Notes: generated by a model from the letters alone, not told the origin. DNA of 64,000 bases from Nocardiopsis sp. YSL2 (GCF_030555055.1 NZ_JAMOAO010000001.1:248001-312000), one strand, 5' to 3'. Positions 26,066-34,730 are shown, numbered from the stretch's first letter. Program-made: numbers and translations.

Positions 26066-28435
26066 ATGCGCAACGACGCCCAGGGAGCACACCCCGCACC
26101 TCCGCCGAAGCCCGCGGAGTCCACCGGGAGCCACGCCGACCGCAAAGGGATCGCCGCCGACGTCGGCGCCTCCTTCGTGGTCTTCCTGGTCGCCGTCCCC
26201 ATGTCCCTGGGGATCGCCGTCGCCTCCGGCGCCCCACTCATGGCCGGCCTCGTGGCCGCCGCCGTCGGCGGCATCGTCGCCGGCCTCGTCGGCGGTTCGA
26301 TGGTGCAGGTCAGCGGCCCGGCGGCCGGGCAGACCATCATCATCGCCGACCTCCTGCTGACCTACGGGTGGCGGGTGACCTGCCTGATCACGGTGCTCGC
26401 CGGCCTGGTCCAACTCGCCCTCGGCGCCTTCCGGATCGCCCGCGCCGCCCTGGCCGTCTCCCCCGCCGTGATGCACGGCCTGCTCGCCGGTGTCGGCATC
26501 ACCATCGCGCTCGCCCAGCTGCACGTGGTGCTTGGCGGCGCCCCGCAGAGCTCGGCCCTGGCCAACCTGATCGATCTGCCCGACCAGATCGCCCACAACC
26601 ACACCGCCGCCGTCGCGGTCGGAGTCATCACGATCGCCATCATGTTCGGGTGGAACCGGCTGCCGTCCCTGGGCCGCCTCCGGCCGTCGATGATCCCCGC
26701 GGCCCTGGTCGCCGTGGGAACGGCGACCACCATCGCCGCCCTGGGCGACTGGCGGGTCGAGACCGTCGCCCTTCCCGACTCCCTGGCCGACGCCTGGAGC
26801 CTGCCGCAGCTGCCCCAGGCCGGGCAGTGGGACGGCATCGCCCTGGCCGTGGCCGCCGTCGCGATGGTCGCCAGCGTCGAGTCCCTGGTCTCCGCGATCG
26901 CCATCGACCGCCGCCACAACGGGCGCCGCGTGATGCTCAACCGCGAACTCATGGGCCAGGGCGCGGCCAACACCGTCAGCGGGGCCCTGGGCGGCCTGCC
27001 CGTGGCCGGCGCGATCGTGCGCAGCACCGCCAACGTCCGCGCGGGCGGGCACAGCCCCCTCTCCACGATCCTGCACGGGGTGTGGATCCTGCTGTTCGTC
27101 GCCCTGTTCGCCCACGTGGTCGAACTGATCCCGATGGCCGCACTGGCGGCTCTGCTCGTCTTCATCGGCGTGCAGATGGTCTCCGTGGCCCACCTGCGGG
27201 ACCTGCGACGGCACCACGAGGCCAGCGTCTACCTCGTCACCATGGGCGGCGTGGTGTTCCTCGGCCTGCTCGAAGGGGTCTTCCTCGGCTTCGCCCTGGC
27301 GATGGTGGTGTCCCTGCGGCGCCTGACCAAGCTCACCGTCACCACGGAGGAGTCCGGTGACCGCGTCCACGTCACCGTGCACGGGTCGCTCACCTTCCTG
27401 GGGGTGCCCAGGCTCGCCCACGTGCTGCGCACCGTTCCATCGGGGTGCCGTGTCGACCTCGACCTGCACGTCGACTTCATGGACCACGCCGCCTTCGAGG
27501 CCATCCACGCCTGGCGGGTCGACCACGAGCGCACCGGCGGCAGCGTCGACATCGACGAGGTCCACGAACAGTGGTACGCGCGCAGTTCGGCCCGCTCGGC
27601 CCCGGCCGCCAAGACCGCGCCCGGAGGCATGGCGCGCAGCTGGGCGCCCTGGGACATGCGCGGAGACGCCGACCGGGAGGTGGATCCTCTCGCCCTGCTG
27701 GCCGCCGGCGCCCGCGAGTACCACGCCAGCACCGCCGACCGGATGCGGTCGGTCATGGGCCGTCTGGCGCACGGCCAGCACCCCACGGCGCTGTTCATCA
27801 CCTGCGCCGACTCACGTGTGGTGCCCAACCTCATCACCGCGAGCGGCCCGGGAGACCTTTTCACCGTCCGCAACATGGGCAACCTGGTCCCGGCGCCGGA
27901 CGCCACCGGTGACGGATCGGTGGGCGCCGCCATCGAGTACGCCGTGAACGTGCTGCGGGTGCCCTCCATCGTCGTGTGCGGCCACTCCCACTGCGGCGCG
28001 ATGCAGGCCCTGCTCGACCGGGCCCACCTGGAGCAGGGAGACGCCGCCACCGCGTACATGCGCCGATGGCTGTCGACCGGAGAGGCGAGCCTGGCCCACG
28101 TCGGCGCCTACTCCGGCGCACTGGCCGGACTGCCCACGGCCGAAGCACTGCGCCGTCTGGCCCAGGCGAACGTGGAGCAGCAGATCGGCCACCTGCTCGA
28201 GTACCCGGTGGTACGCGAGCGGGTGGAATCGGGAACGCTGGAGCTGACGGGGATGTACTACGACCTGGAGTCCGCCCGGGTACACCTGCTGGACACCGGG
28301 ACGGGGCGGTTCACGCCCGTCCTCGGCGTCCAGGACGTCGCGGCTCCCGTGCCGCACCCGCGCGCGAGCGCGGCCGAAGGCGATCAGCCGGCGGACGAGT
28401 CGTCGTCGGGCGCGTCGTCACGCCCGTCCTGTTGA
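26066..28435 (+). CDS. SulP anion transporter fused to beta-carbonic anhydrase
   Basis: A 789-residue fusion. Residues about 30-415 are a SulP/SLC26 transporter with ten or more membrane helices (GGSMVQVSGPAAGQTIIIADLL is characteristic). About 425-500 is a STAS-like domain. About 545-765 is a beta-class carbonic anhydrase with zinc ligands in CADSR and CGHSHCG and the GAAIEYAV helix. The logical job is bicarbonate uptake coupled to interconversion with carbon dioxide, at the cytoplasmic membrane. The start is the ATG at 26066, preceded by CGGAG. Both halves look intact. Confidence 0.93.
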   Translation: MRNDAQGAHPAPPPKPAESTGSHADRKGIAADVGASFVVFLVAVPMSLGIAVASGAPLMAGLVAAAVGGIVAGLVGGSMVQVSGPAAGQTIIIADLLLTYGWRVTCLITVLAGLVQLALGAFRIARAALAVSPAVMHGLLAGVGITIALAQLHVVLGGAPQSSALANLIDLPDQIAHNHTAAVAVGVITIAIMFGWNRLPSLGRLRPSMIPAALVAVGTATTIAALGDWRVETVALPDSLADAWSLPQLPQAGQWDGIALAVAAVAMVASVESLVSAIAIDRRHNGRRVMLNRELMGQGAANTVSGALGGLPVAGAIVRSTANVRAGGHSPLSTILHGVWILLFVALFAHVVELIPMAALAALLVFIGVQMVSVAHLRDLRRHHEASVYLVTMGGVVFLGLLEGVFLGFALAMVVSLRRLTKLTVTTEESGDRVHVTVHGSLTFLGVPRLAHVLRTVPSGCRVDLDLHVDFMDHAAFEAIHAWRVDHERTGGSVDIDEVHEQWYARSSARSAPAAKTAPGGMARSWAPWDMRGDADREVDPLALLAAGAREYHASTADRMRSVMGRLAHGQHPTALFITCADSRVVPNLITASGPGDLFTVRNMGNLVPAPDATGDGSVGAAIEYAVNVLRVPSIVVCGHSHCGAMQALLDRAHLEQGDAATAYMRRWLSTGEASLAHVGAYSGALAGLPTAEALRRLAQANVEQQIGHLLEYPVVRERVESGTLELTGMYYDLESARVHLLDTGTGRFTPVLGVQDVAAPVPHPRASAAEGDQPADESSSGASSRPSC

Positions 28436-28533
28436 ACACCTGAGGCCTGGTAGGCGGCGAGCGCGACGATCACCCCGATCGCCGCCAACGGCAGGCCGAA
28501 CAGGACCACCCAGAACACGGTGGAGTCGAACAA
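28384..28533 (-). CDS. Possible 49-aa membrane protein, antisense-overlapping
   Basis: A short frame from a TTG at 28533 encodes 49 residues: one clear transmembrane helix (about residues 6-28, VFWVVLFGLPLAAIGVIVAL), then an Asp-rich tail. It overlaps the 3' end of the SulP gene by 52 bp on the opposite strand. The ribosome-binding site is weak (GGGTGA). The well-formed helix and third-position GC bias favour a gene, but the case is not strong. Confidence 0.4.
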   Translation of the reverse strand: MFDSTVFWVVLFGLPLAAIGVIVALAAYQASGVQQDGRDDAPDDDSSAG

Positions 28534-28795
28534 GAGTCACCCATTCCCGTAACCGCGGATGCCCGCCAGGCCGTCGACCCCCGACGCCGGCCCACGGACG
28601 GACGCGCCCCGGGACTCTCCGGGGGTACGGAGCGCAGGGCCAATCTACCGGTGAGTGCGGGACGCGGGCCATCACCACGGCGCTGTAGCGCCGTACCCGA
28701 TCGCGAACCGCACCCGACCTGCTGTACGTTGCGTGCTGCCGGGGGAGGGCCGTTCCCTCGCCCCGGCGGCCATGCCGGCGACAGAGGGGACACCG

Positions 28796-29104
28796 ATGAC
28801 CAGCACCACCAGAGCCGACTGGACGACCCGCACCCTGCCCACCGGGCGGCAGTACACGAGCACGCGCCTGGGCAGTGTCACCGTCGGCGGCACCACCGCC
28901 GACGTGGTCGTCTACCTCGACCCGGGGTGGTTCGCCAGGGGCCGTTCCAGGGGGCGCGCGGAGGAGGTCCTGCGCGGCGCGAACCTGACCACGGGGCCGG
29001 GGTTCACGGAGATCGGGTACCGCGTCGAAGACCAGGACATCGACCCCGACGCCTTTCTGGCCCAGGCCCCCGGCGACCTGGCCCGCCTGCGCCCGGCAAC
29101 CTAG
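28796..29104 (+). CDS. Hypothetical protein (102 aa)
   Basis: Unrecognised. A 102-residue soluble protein beginning MTSTTRADWTTRTLPTGRQY. It has beta-rich segments (TRLGSVTVGGTTADVVVYLDPGW), a helix (about residues 43-60) and an acidic C-terminus. The start at 28796 has GAGGGG 7 nt upstream; the frame is open earlier but without coding character. Its stop overlaps the stop of the convergent gene by 4 bp. Confidence 0.6.
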   Translation: MTSTTRADWTTRTLPTGRQYTSTRLGSVTVGGTTADVVVYLDPGWFARGRSRGRAEEVLRGANLTTGPGFTEIGYRVEDQDIDPDAFLAQAPGDLARLRPAT

Positions 29105-29928
29105 GACTCGGGCGGTCCCCCTCGGCGGGCGGGCGGCCAGGCGTCCTCCGGCTGGACGGCCACACGCCCCTCGTCTCGGAGGAGCAGCTTCACGGCCTCC
29201 CGCACCCCCGGATCCCTGACACGGTCCACGAACTCCTCGGGCGTGGTTCCGCAGAGACCGCGGAGCGCGGCCGACTCCGCCAGCAGGGCCCGGATCAGGG
29301 CCGCCTGGCCGGTCAGCCTCCTCGGCCGACCCCCATCGTCGACCAGGCAGCCGTGCCTGCCCACGTAGACGAAGCACGACGGGAGCCGCACGCCGGAGGC
29401 GAGCGTGACGGGATGCCGGGCCACGGACAGGGGCCGTCGCCGGTAGTTGGGCTCGGTGGCGTCCAGCACCTCCAGCTCCGTCGGGTCCGGCCACAGGACC
29501 AACAGGCGGCTCCGGCCAGGGGCCACGACGGGAGCCGCCGGCACGTAGCCCGGACGGCTCACGTGCGCGGAGACGCCCGGCGCGATGCCGTCCACGCGGG
29601 CCACGGCCATCGGGACGGCAGAGTCCGGGGACCGGGAGCGGAGCTTGCGCCGCAACTGGGCGGGCGCGGCGTTGGACCCCACCGCCAGGACCGGGCGCCG
29701 GTCCGCCATGGGGGCCCGGCCCAGCCGTGCCAGCACACCGGCCAACGCCGTCCGCTCCCCCGCGCACTCCACGGCCCAGTCGGCCACGGGCTCGTCGGCC
29801 TCGGGCCGCAGCGCAAGGTAGGCATCGCCCAGGAGGACACCCGAGGCGCCGGGGACCGTGCCCGGATACGTCAGGGGCCGTGCCACGGGGTCGTCCCTGA
29901 ACAGTTCGCCCGCCTCACTACCGCTCAC
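29101..29928 (-). CDS. Hypothetical protein with AVGSNAAPAQL motif
   Basis: A 275-residue protein from the GTG at 29928, chosen because GGGAGG lies just upstream. The segment VLAVGSNAAPAQLRRKL is reminiscent of the Gly-Ser-Asn loop of gamma-glutamylcyclotransferase-like folds, and homologues in actinobacteria are annotated only as hypothetical. It is the last chromosomal gene before the integrated elements; its start is about 135 bp from att1. Confidence 0.65.
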   Translation of the reverse strand: MSGSEAGELFRDDPVARPLTYPGTVPGASGVLLGDAYLALRPEADEPVADWAVECAGERTALAGVLARLGRAPMADRRPVLAVGSNAAPAQLRRKLRSRSPDSAVPMAVARVDGIAPGVSAHVSRPGYVPAAPVVAPGRSRLLVLWPDPTELEVLDATEPNYRRRPLSVARHPVTLASGVRLPSCFVYVGRHGCLVDDGGRPRRLTGQAALIRALLAESAALRGLCGTTPEEFVDRVRDPGVREAVKLLLRDEGRVAVQPEDAWPPARRGGPPES

Positions 29929-30063
29929 CGCTCCACCTCCCGAGGGTGTGCCGCCCACCCGACCAGATCCGGGCGACCACGCACACCGCACGGGCGTGAT
30001 GGTCCGCACCTCGGTCCTGGCCTGCCACCGGCTCCACGAGAACGGCCGGAGCAAACGAGGAGC

Positions 30064-30138
30064 GAACACGGCCGACTCTCGCTCGCTGCGCCGCAGGTCA
30101 CAGGGGTGTGAGGGAGGGAGTCGGCCGGTAAGCCGGAT
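30064..30138. repeat. att1: left outer attachment site (copy of rnpB 3' end)
   Basis: 75 bp matching att3 (53882-53956) at 73 positions; the last 26 bases equal the 3' end of rnpB. It marks the left boundary of the integrated region. Identity stops exactly at CCGGAT, after which this copy reads AATG and the rnpB copy TCTG. Confidence 0.88.
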
Positions 30139-30246
30139 AATGACGGTACACCCTCCCCCACCTGCGCAGATACCAATCGCATAGCGGTTGACCTGCGCTT
30201 TCGTATTCCCGCTTAGACCCGGCTTGACCGGGCAAGTCTGGGGTTC

Positions 30247-30267
30247 ATCCGGGATGGTTCCGGGACG
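30247..30267 (+). repeat. Integrase arm-site pair, left end of element A
   Basis: ATCCGGGATG and, 11 bp later, TTCCGGGAC. They match the pair ATCCGGGATA / ATCCGGGATA at 43256-43276 at the other end of the element. Confidence 0.55.
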
Positions 30268-30340
30268 GGCGTGACGGCCGACCGCCCCTCTCGGAAGGCG
30301 CGCGGCCGATGCCCGAGCACTCCCCTACTCCTGACACAGA

Positions 30341-30380
30341 ACGGCCCCGGTTCGGTGGTGCGTCCACCGGCCGGGGCCGT
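30341..30380 (-). terminator. Hairpin after the truncated HTH gene
   Basis: ACGGCCCCGG (30341) pairs with CCGGGGCCGT (30371); an inner stem CGGTGG/CCACCG continues it. It lies just past the minus-strand stop at 30393. Confidence 0.6.
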
Positions 30381-30392
30381 CGTGCTCTCTGG

Positions 30393-30586
30393 CTACTTGA
30401 GGTCGGTCCGGGCACCGCGGCCTGGCCGCTCGAAGTTGATGATCGTCTCGGGCTTCCATGCCGGCGACCGACCGAAGGTCTTGTCGGGCGCGGGGATCTC
30501 CCCCCGCTTGCGCGAACGGTAGCTGTGGATGGTCTGCGGGCTGACGCCCCAATGTTCGGCAACGTCGGCGACGTCCCAGATGGACC
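30393..30586 (-). pseudogene. 5'-truncated HTH (MerR/excisionase-like) gene
   Basis: The last 63 or so codons of a helix-turn-helix protein (IWDVADVAEHWGVSPQTIHS, then a Trp-Lys-Pro-Glu-Thr-Ile segment), ending at the TAG at 30393. The family is a common small DNA-binding protein of actinomycete elements. No start codon exists: the frame runs back into the opposite-strand Tra gene at about 30584, so the first few codons and the promoter are gone. The join to the Tra fragment looks like a deletion end point. Confidence 0.6.
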
Positions 30587-31347
30587 GGCGGTACGGGCTC
30601 CTGCGCAAGCTCGGGGTCCCGAAGGTCACCGAGGACATCGCGGAACGGCACGACCTCCACCCGATCGTCGTGCACATCGACGAGGTCCAGTACTGGTCTG
30701 CGGGCGGGGACAAGAAGTCGAACGAGAAGTTCATGGTGATGCTCGCGGACATCGTCGGCCGGGGCCGCGCGGCCGGGATCATCACGGGGGTGATCACTCA
30801 GCGGCCCGCGGCGGAGGTGGTGCCGACCCGGCTGCGGGACATCCTGTCGATCCGGTGGGCGCTGCGGTGCACGACCCCGGCGGCATCGGACACAATCCTC
30901 GGTTCGGGCTGGTCGGGCCACGGCTACTCCGCTGCGCTGTTCGAGCCGGACCAGCGGGGCGCCGGCTACCTGCTCGCGGAGGGTTCGACGCCTGCGCAGA
31001 CGCGGGCGGCGTTCATCGACCCGGACCGGGGCGAGTTGCAGGCGTTGGCGGACCGGCCGTATGAGCTGCGCAGGGAGGCGGGGACGCTTCCGGCGACAGC
31101 GGACCGGCCCGAGGTGCGGTTGTTGACGGCGATCCTGGAAGCGATGGTGCATCCGAAGGGCGTCCACACCGCGGACCTGTTGGGGCGTCTGGCCGCGATC
31201 TCCGACGAGTACATCGGGTGGGATGCGGCGAAGCTCGCGGCGACCGTGAAGCCGTTGGGGTTGATCCCCGGGCAGGTCGACCTCGACGGCCGGAACAGGA
31301 ACGGGTACCGGCGTGACCGTGTGCAGGAGACCCTCGACCGGGTGTGA
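30580..31347 (+). pseudogene. N-terminally truncated FtsK/SpoIIIE-type transfer protein
   Basis: A 255-codon remnant of an AICE transfer ATPase. It keeps the Walker B region IVVHIDEVQYW, the post-ATPase helices (VITQRPAAEVVPTRLRDIL) and the C-terminal winged-helix part (VHPKGVHTADLLGRLAAI). The Walker A half, normally some 300-400 residues, is missing. The first available ATG (30580) falls in the junction with the truncated HTH gene, so it could at most make an inactive fragment. An intact protein would pump double-stranded DNA between mycelia. Confidence 0.72.
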
Positions 31348-31372
31348 TCGGGGGTCTACGGCGTTGTCTGGC

Positions 31373-31415
31373 GGGGGTCTAGTTCTAGGGTCTGAGGGCC
31401 TAGAACTAGACCCCC
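31373..31415. promoter_or_regulatory. Perfect 17-bp palindrome beside tra (clt- or terminator-like)
   Basis: GGGGGTCTAGTTCTAGG (31373-31389) is followed after 9 bases by its exact complement (31399-31415). Seven CTAG tetramers occur between 31379 and 31462. The site lies 26 bp downstream of the tra remnant, where transfer loci (clt) of actinomycete elements are usually found. It could also be a strong terminator. Confidence 0.6.
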
Positions 31416-31503
31416 TGTCTAGGTCCCCAGACCCTCTGTGAGCTGCGATCTAGAGCGGCTAGACCGATTAGAGACACCACCGGAGCACAGCATGTACTGG
31501 CGG

Positions 31504-32226
31504 CTACGTCTCCTCAGGCTCATCCCCCTCGGGAACTTCCGGTTCCGGTTGGTCCTCCACAATCCCGCCGTTGGCGAGGTACTGATAGTCCTCCGGTTTG
31601 AGGCCCAGTGCGATGCCCAGCTTCACATGGTGAGGAAGGTTTTCCAGACCTCCGTTGCTGAGGAGGTCCTGAGTGACTGCATCCTCAATCTTCCGACGGC
31701 TCTTTCCCTCACCTAGTTGCCTGACCGCACCAAGAACCGTGGGGAGCAAGACTGTGAACGCTTGGAGTACCGCAGGGAGGGCATCGATCCACGTCTCGAT
31801 GGGGTTTGAGTATGTGACGCGCTTCACGACGGGTGCGAATGACATTGTCCGTGCCACGCGCTCTTCCACCATCCCGCTCAGTGCCTGAGACACGGAATAT
31901 TGGGCTCCAAGGACCGACATCGACGGATACCCGATGTGCCGGAAGCTCTTCAACGCGTCGACATCAAAACCAAAACTCTCCGCTGCCCAATGAAGTTCGC
32001 TTACGAGGCCTCGATCCGCATCAGCGACCATACGCAACAGCCGATGGGTCACCTCGCTCCGGACTTGTTCCTCAGCAACTTCCTGAGCTAGCTCAAGCAG
32101 GGCATCAAGGGAACCGAGATGGCGGATGATGTCGTCGAGGCCAACTTCCGCTCCCAAATTTGCGCGCCACTGGAGAGTCACGGGTCCGTCGGCTGGCCAC
32201 ACTCGGATGCCGCGTTCTGGGTTCAT
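31504..32226 (-). CDS. Hypothetical protein of element A (240 aa)
   Basis: Unrecognised. It has 240 residues and lower GC than the chromosome. The N-terminus is amphipathic (MNPERGIRVWPADGPVTLQW) and a helical middle follows. There is a hydrophobic stretch at about residues 150-170 (WIDALPAVLQAFTVLLPTVL) and a strongly acidic Pro/Glu tail. No catalytic motif is seen. The start at 32226 lacks a good ribosome-binding site. One membrane-associated helix and an isolated position inside an element make it a cargo candidate. Confidence 0.6.
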   Translation of the reverse strand: MNPERGIRVWPADGPVTLQWRANLGAEVGLDDIIRHLGSLDALLELAQEVAEEQVRSEVTHRLLRMVADADRGLVSELHWAAESFGFDVDALKSFRHIGYPSMSVLGAQYSVSQALSGMVEERVARTMSFAPVVKRVTYSNPIETWIDALPAVLQAFTVLLPTVLGAVRQLGEGKSRRKIEDAVTQDLLSNGGLENLPHHVKLGIALGLKPEDYQYLANGGIVEDQPEPEVPEGDEPEET

Positions 32227-32285
32227 ACCGGCGGACTACCCACCTGCGAGCGATGCGGTAGCTGTCGGCGACCAGTCTTGACCTC

Positions 32286-32452
32286 ATGTCCGACGAAGCC
32301 TTGCCGCACATAGACGATCTTGCGGCGCGAGCAGGTCGAGGGATTACCCCTGCCACTGTGGCGAGACCCGGCTTCGGTTGGATCTTCTCATGCCGCGCCA
32401 CCGTCGGGCGTGCCAAGATCGGGGAAACCCCACCCCCAAGGAGTCTCAATGA
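32286..32452 (+). pseudogene. Short frame interrupted by the IS110-type element (tentative)
   Basis: A frame from the ATG at 32286 (MSDEALPHIDDLAARAGRG) runs into the transposon and stops there. A second start, an ATG at 32449 with AAGGAG 5 nt upstream, is cut by the insertion after one codon. Either may be the 5' end of a gene broken by the IS. Weak evidence. Confidence 0.25.
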
Positions 32453-33854
32453 AGTTGTCAAGCCGCCAGCGGGACCGGTGGGACGGGGGTGAACACCCGC
32501 CCGTCCCGCAACAAAGCCCACAGCACGCTCACCCTGCGCCGGGCCAGAGCGATCACCGCCTGGACGTGCTTGAGCCCCTCGCCCCGCTTCTTCTGATAGA
32601 ACTCCCGGCTGGGCCCCTCGACCTTGAGCGCCGAGAGCGCGGACATGAAGAACACCCTGCGCAAAGCCCGGTTGTAGCGTTTGGGCCGGTGCAGATTACC
32701 GGTCCGTCTCCCGGAGTCCCGGGCCACCGGCACCAACCCGGCAGCCGAAGCCAGGTGCCCGGCGTCCCGGTAGGCGGTCAGGTCACCGGCGGCGGCGATG
32801 AACTCCGCCCCCAGGACGGGACCGAACCCGGGCACCGACTCGATGATCTTCGCGGCGTCCAGTTCGCGGAAGACCTCGCGAATCTGCTTCTCGGTGTCCT
32901 TGAGCCGGTCGTCCAGGTCCAAGACCTGGCGGGCCAAGTCCGCCACGATCGACGCGGTCACGGCCTCGCCGGGCACCTGCGTGCGCTGGGAAGCGGCCGC
33001 TTCCATCGCCTTGTCAGCGATCGACTCGGCGCTGCGCACACCCCGCTTGCGCAGCCAGGTCCCCAACCGTGCCCGGCCGATCTTGCGCAGAGCGCGAGGG
33101 GTCTGGAATCCGGTGAGCAGCACCAGCGGCCCCTTGGCGCCGGAGTAGTCGAAGGCGCGCTCCAAAGCGGGGAAGATCGAGCACAAAGCGTCGCGCAGCC
33201 GGTTGACGGCCCGCACCCGGTCGGCTGTCAGGTCGTTGCGGTAGCCGGTCAGCACGGCCAGGGACCGCACGGTCTCGGCGGGCACGTCGATGGGCGCGAA
33301 GTCGCAGCGGTGGCGCACCGTTTCGGCGATGACATAGGCGTCGCGGGCGTCGGTCTTGGCCTCGCCCCGGTAGGCGCCGGCCATCCGGTTGACGGTGCGT
33401 CCGGGCACGTACAGGGGTTGTTGGCCGTGCGCGGCCAGCAGCGCGAGCAGCAGAGCCGAGGCGGTGCCGCAGATGTCGATGCCCCACACGGCCTCGTCGG
33501 CCAGGGCCAGGATCTCGACGAGGGCGTCCAGGATCGAGTTCTCGTCGTTGGCGATCTTGCTCGACCACAGGGTGGTGCCGGTGTCGTCGACCACGGTGGC
33601 CCAGTGGTGGGCCTTGCCCGCGTCGATGCCGACCCAGACTCGTTGACGCGAGGGTTCCATCCGCTCCTCCAGGCGTTCGACGTCATGCCGTCGGCCCGTG
33701 GAACACCCCGTCGTCATCTCCGTAAACAGCGACTCGTGCGCAGATCTCAATCAGCGATCGGAGCGCCCCGGAGGGACGGGCGGCCACTCCTGGCAAGCCA
33801 CTGAAGGCAAGCCCCCATCAGCCACACCCGGCCCTCCCGGGCCACTTAACAACT
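32453..33854. mobile_element. IS110-family insertion sequence
   Basis: About 1.4 kb delimited by AGTTGTCAAG (32453) and CTTAACAACT (33845), a 9/10 inverted match. It contains one transposase gene on the minus strand and about 190 bp of non-coding DNA upstream of it. In the IS110 family such a non-coding end encodes the bridge RNA that selects target and donor. The limits are inferred from the short inverted repeat, not from a target duplication. Confidence 0.6.
32458..33660 (-). CDS. IS110 family transposase
   Basis: A 400-residue recombinase. The N-terminal DEDD (RuvC-like) domain has VGIDAGKAHHWATVV at its start. The C-terminal Transposase_20 domain has SVPGFGPVLGAEFIAAAGD and LASAAGLVPVARDSG, the region with the catalytic serine. 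It excises and inserts its element guided by a bridge RNA. The ATG at 33660 (MEPSRQRVWVGID) fits the family's usual N-terminus. The gene appears complete. Confidence 0.92.
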   Translation of the reverse strand: MEPSRQRVWVGIDAGKAHHWATVVDDTGTTLWSSKIANDENSILDALVEILALADEAVWGIDICGTASALLLALLAAHGQQPLYVPGRTVNRMAGAYRGEAKTDARDAYVIAETVRHRCDFAPIDVPAETVRSLAVLTGYRNDLTADRVRAVNRLRDALCSIFPALERAFDYSGAKGPLVLLTGFQTPRALRKIGRARLGTWLRKRGVRSAESIADKAMEAAASQRTQVPGEAVTASIVADLARQVLDLDDRLKDTEKQIREVFRELDAAKIIESVPGFGPVLGAEFIAAAGDLTAYRDAGHLASAAGLVPVARDSGRRTGNLHRPKRYNRALRRVFFMSALSALKVEGPSREFYQKKRGEGLKHVQAVIALARRRVSVLWALLRDGRVFTPVPPVPLAA

Positions 33855-33866
33855 TACGGAGCCCCC

Positions 33867-34454
33867 ATGACCCCCGAATGGCTCGCCGCGATCGGCAGTG
33901 TCGGAACGCTGGTCGTCGCGCTCGTCCTTATCATCAAGCAGTACGGGGCTTTGTCCGCCACCGTCAGGCTCTCCAAGAAGCAGGACGAAGCTCTCGTGGC
34001 CACCACGAAGGCGCTCAACGACGAGATGGCGTGGCGGCGCAACGAGGCTGATCGTCAACGACAGCAGCAAGCTCGCTCGGTCCGCCTCAGGCTGTTCCGT
34101 GGATGGCGACCCGGCGATGACGACGAGCCCCTCATCCTCGCGTTCCTCAAAGGCTCTGGACTTCACCCCAGCGGACTCACTACCAGGATGGTCGTCGCGA
34201 ACAACAGCGACGGACCGATTCGCGACATCACCGCGACCTCGGGTGACGCACCGATCCGATGCGGCATCGTGCAAGGAGAGCGGCGTATGTCCGCGCCGCC
34301 GCTGAATGCCGTCACCGCTGGTGGTTTCGCCCGGCTGTACTGGCTGAAGGAAGTCGATGAGCAAGACATCTCTGTGTACTTCACCGATGAGTCCGGTGTG
34401 CGCTGGCGGTTGCATCACCGCGACGGACTGTCCGAGGTACCCGGGGACAAGTGA
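33867..34454 (+). CDS. Hypothetical membrane protein of element A (195 aa)
   Basis: One transmembrane helix at residues 5-23 (WLAAIGSVGTLVVALVLII), then a coiled-coil-like segment rich in Lys, Glu and Gln, then a soluble beta-rich C-terminal domain of about 110 residues. It starts at the ATG at 33867 with GGAG 6 nt upstream. The family is not recognised. It is the first gene after the IS element, so its original upstream context is lost. The architecture (membrane anchor plus coiled coil) resembles small proteins often carried as cargo. Confidence 0.65.
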   Translation: MTPEWLAAIGSVGTLVVALVLIIKQYGALSATVRLSKKQDEALVATTKALNDEMAWRRNEADRQRQQQARSVRLRLFRGWRPGDDDEPLILAFLKGSGLHPSGLTTRMVVANNSDGPIRDITATSGDAPIRCGIVQGERRMSAPPLNAVTAGGFARLYWLKEVDEQDISVYFTDESGVRWRLHHRDGLSEVPGDK

Positions 34455-34530
34455 CTGAGTATCCGCTTCCGGCCGCGGGCCTGGGATAGTCCTTGTCCTG
34501 CGTTGACCTACCGAGTTCTACGGTGGCGGC

Positions 34531-34725
34531 ATGAGCGAAAGCATGAAACCGGTGAAGGACGAGATCATGGACGGCCTCCATGACCACGTGCTCCACACGG
34601 ATCAGTCCATCTCGAATGAGGACAGAGAGGTCGTCAACGAGGGCGTCCAGAAGCCTGTGGCCGAACAGGTGGACCCGGTTCGGAATGCGATGTCGGAAGT
34701 TGCCCAGGACCCGCCTGCGGACTGA
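34531..34725 (+). CDS. Small acidic protein (64 aa)
   Basis: A 64-residue acidic protein (MSESMKPVKDEIMDGLHDHV), helical, without cysteines or membrane segments. It ends just before a compact terminator at 34731, which supports a real transcription unit. Function unknown. Confidence 0.5.
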   Translation: MSESMKPVKDEIMDGLHDHVLHTDQSISNEDREVVNEGVQKPVAEQVDPVRNAMSEVAQDPPAD

Positions 34726-34730
34726 ACGTT

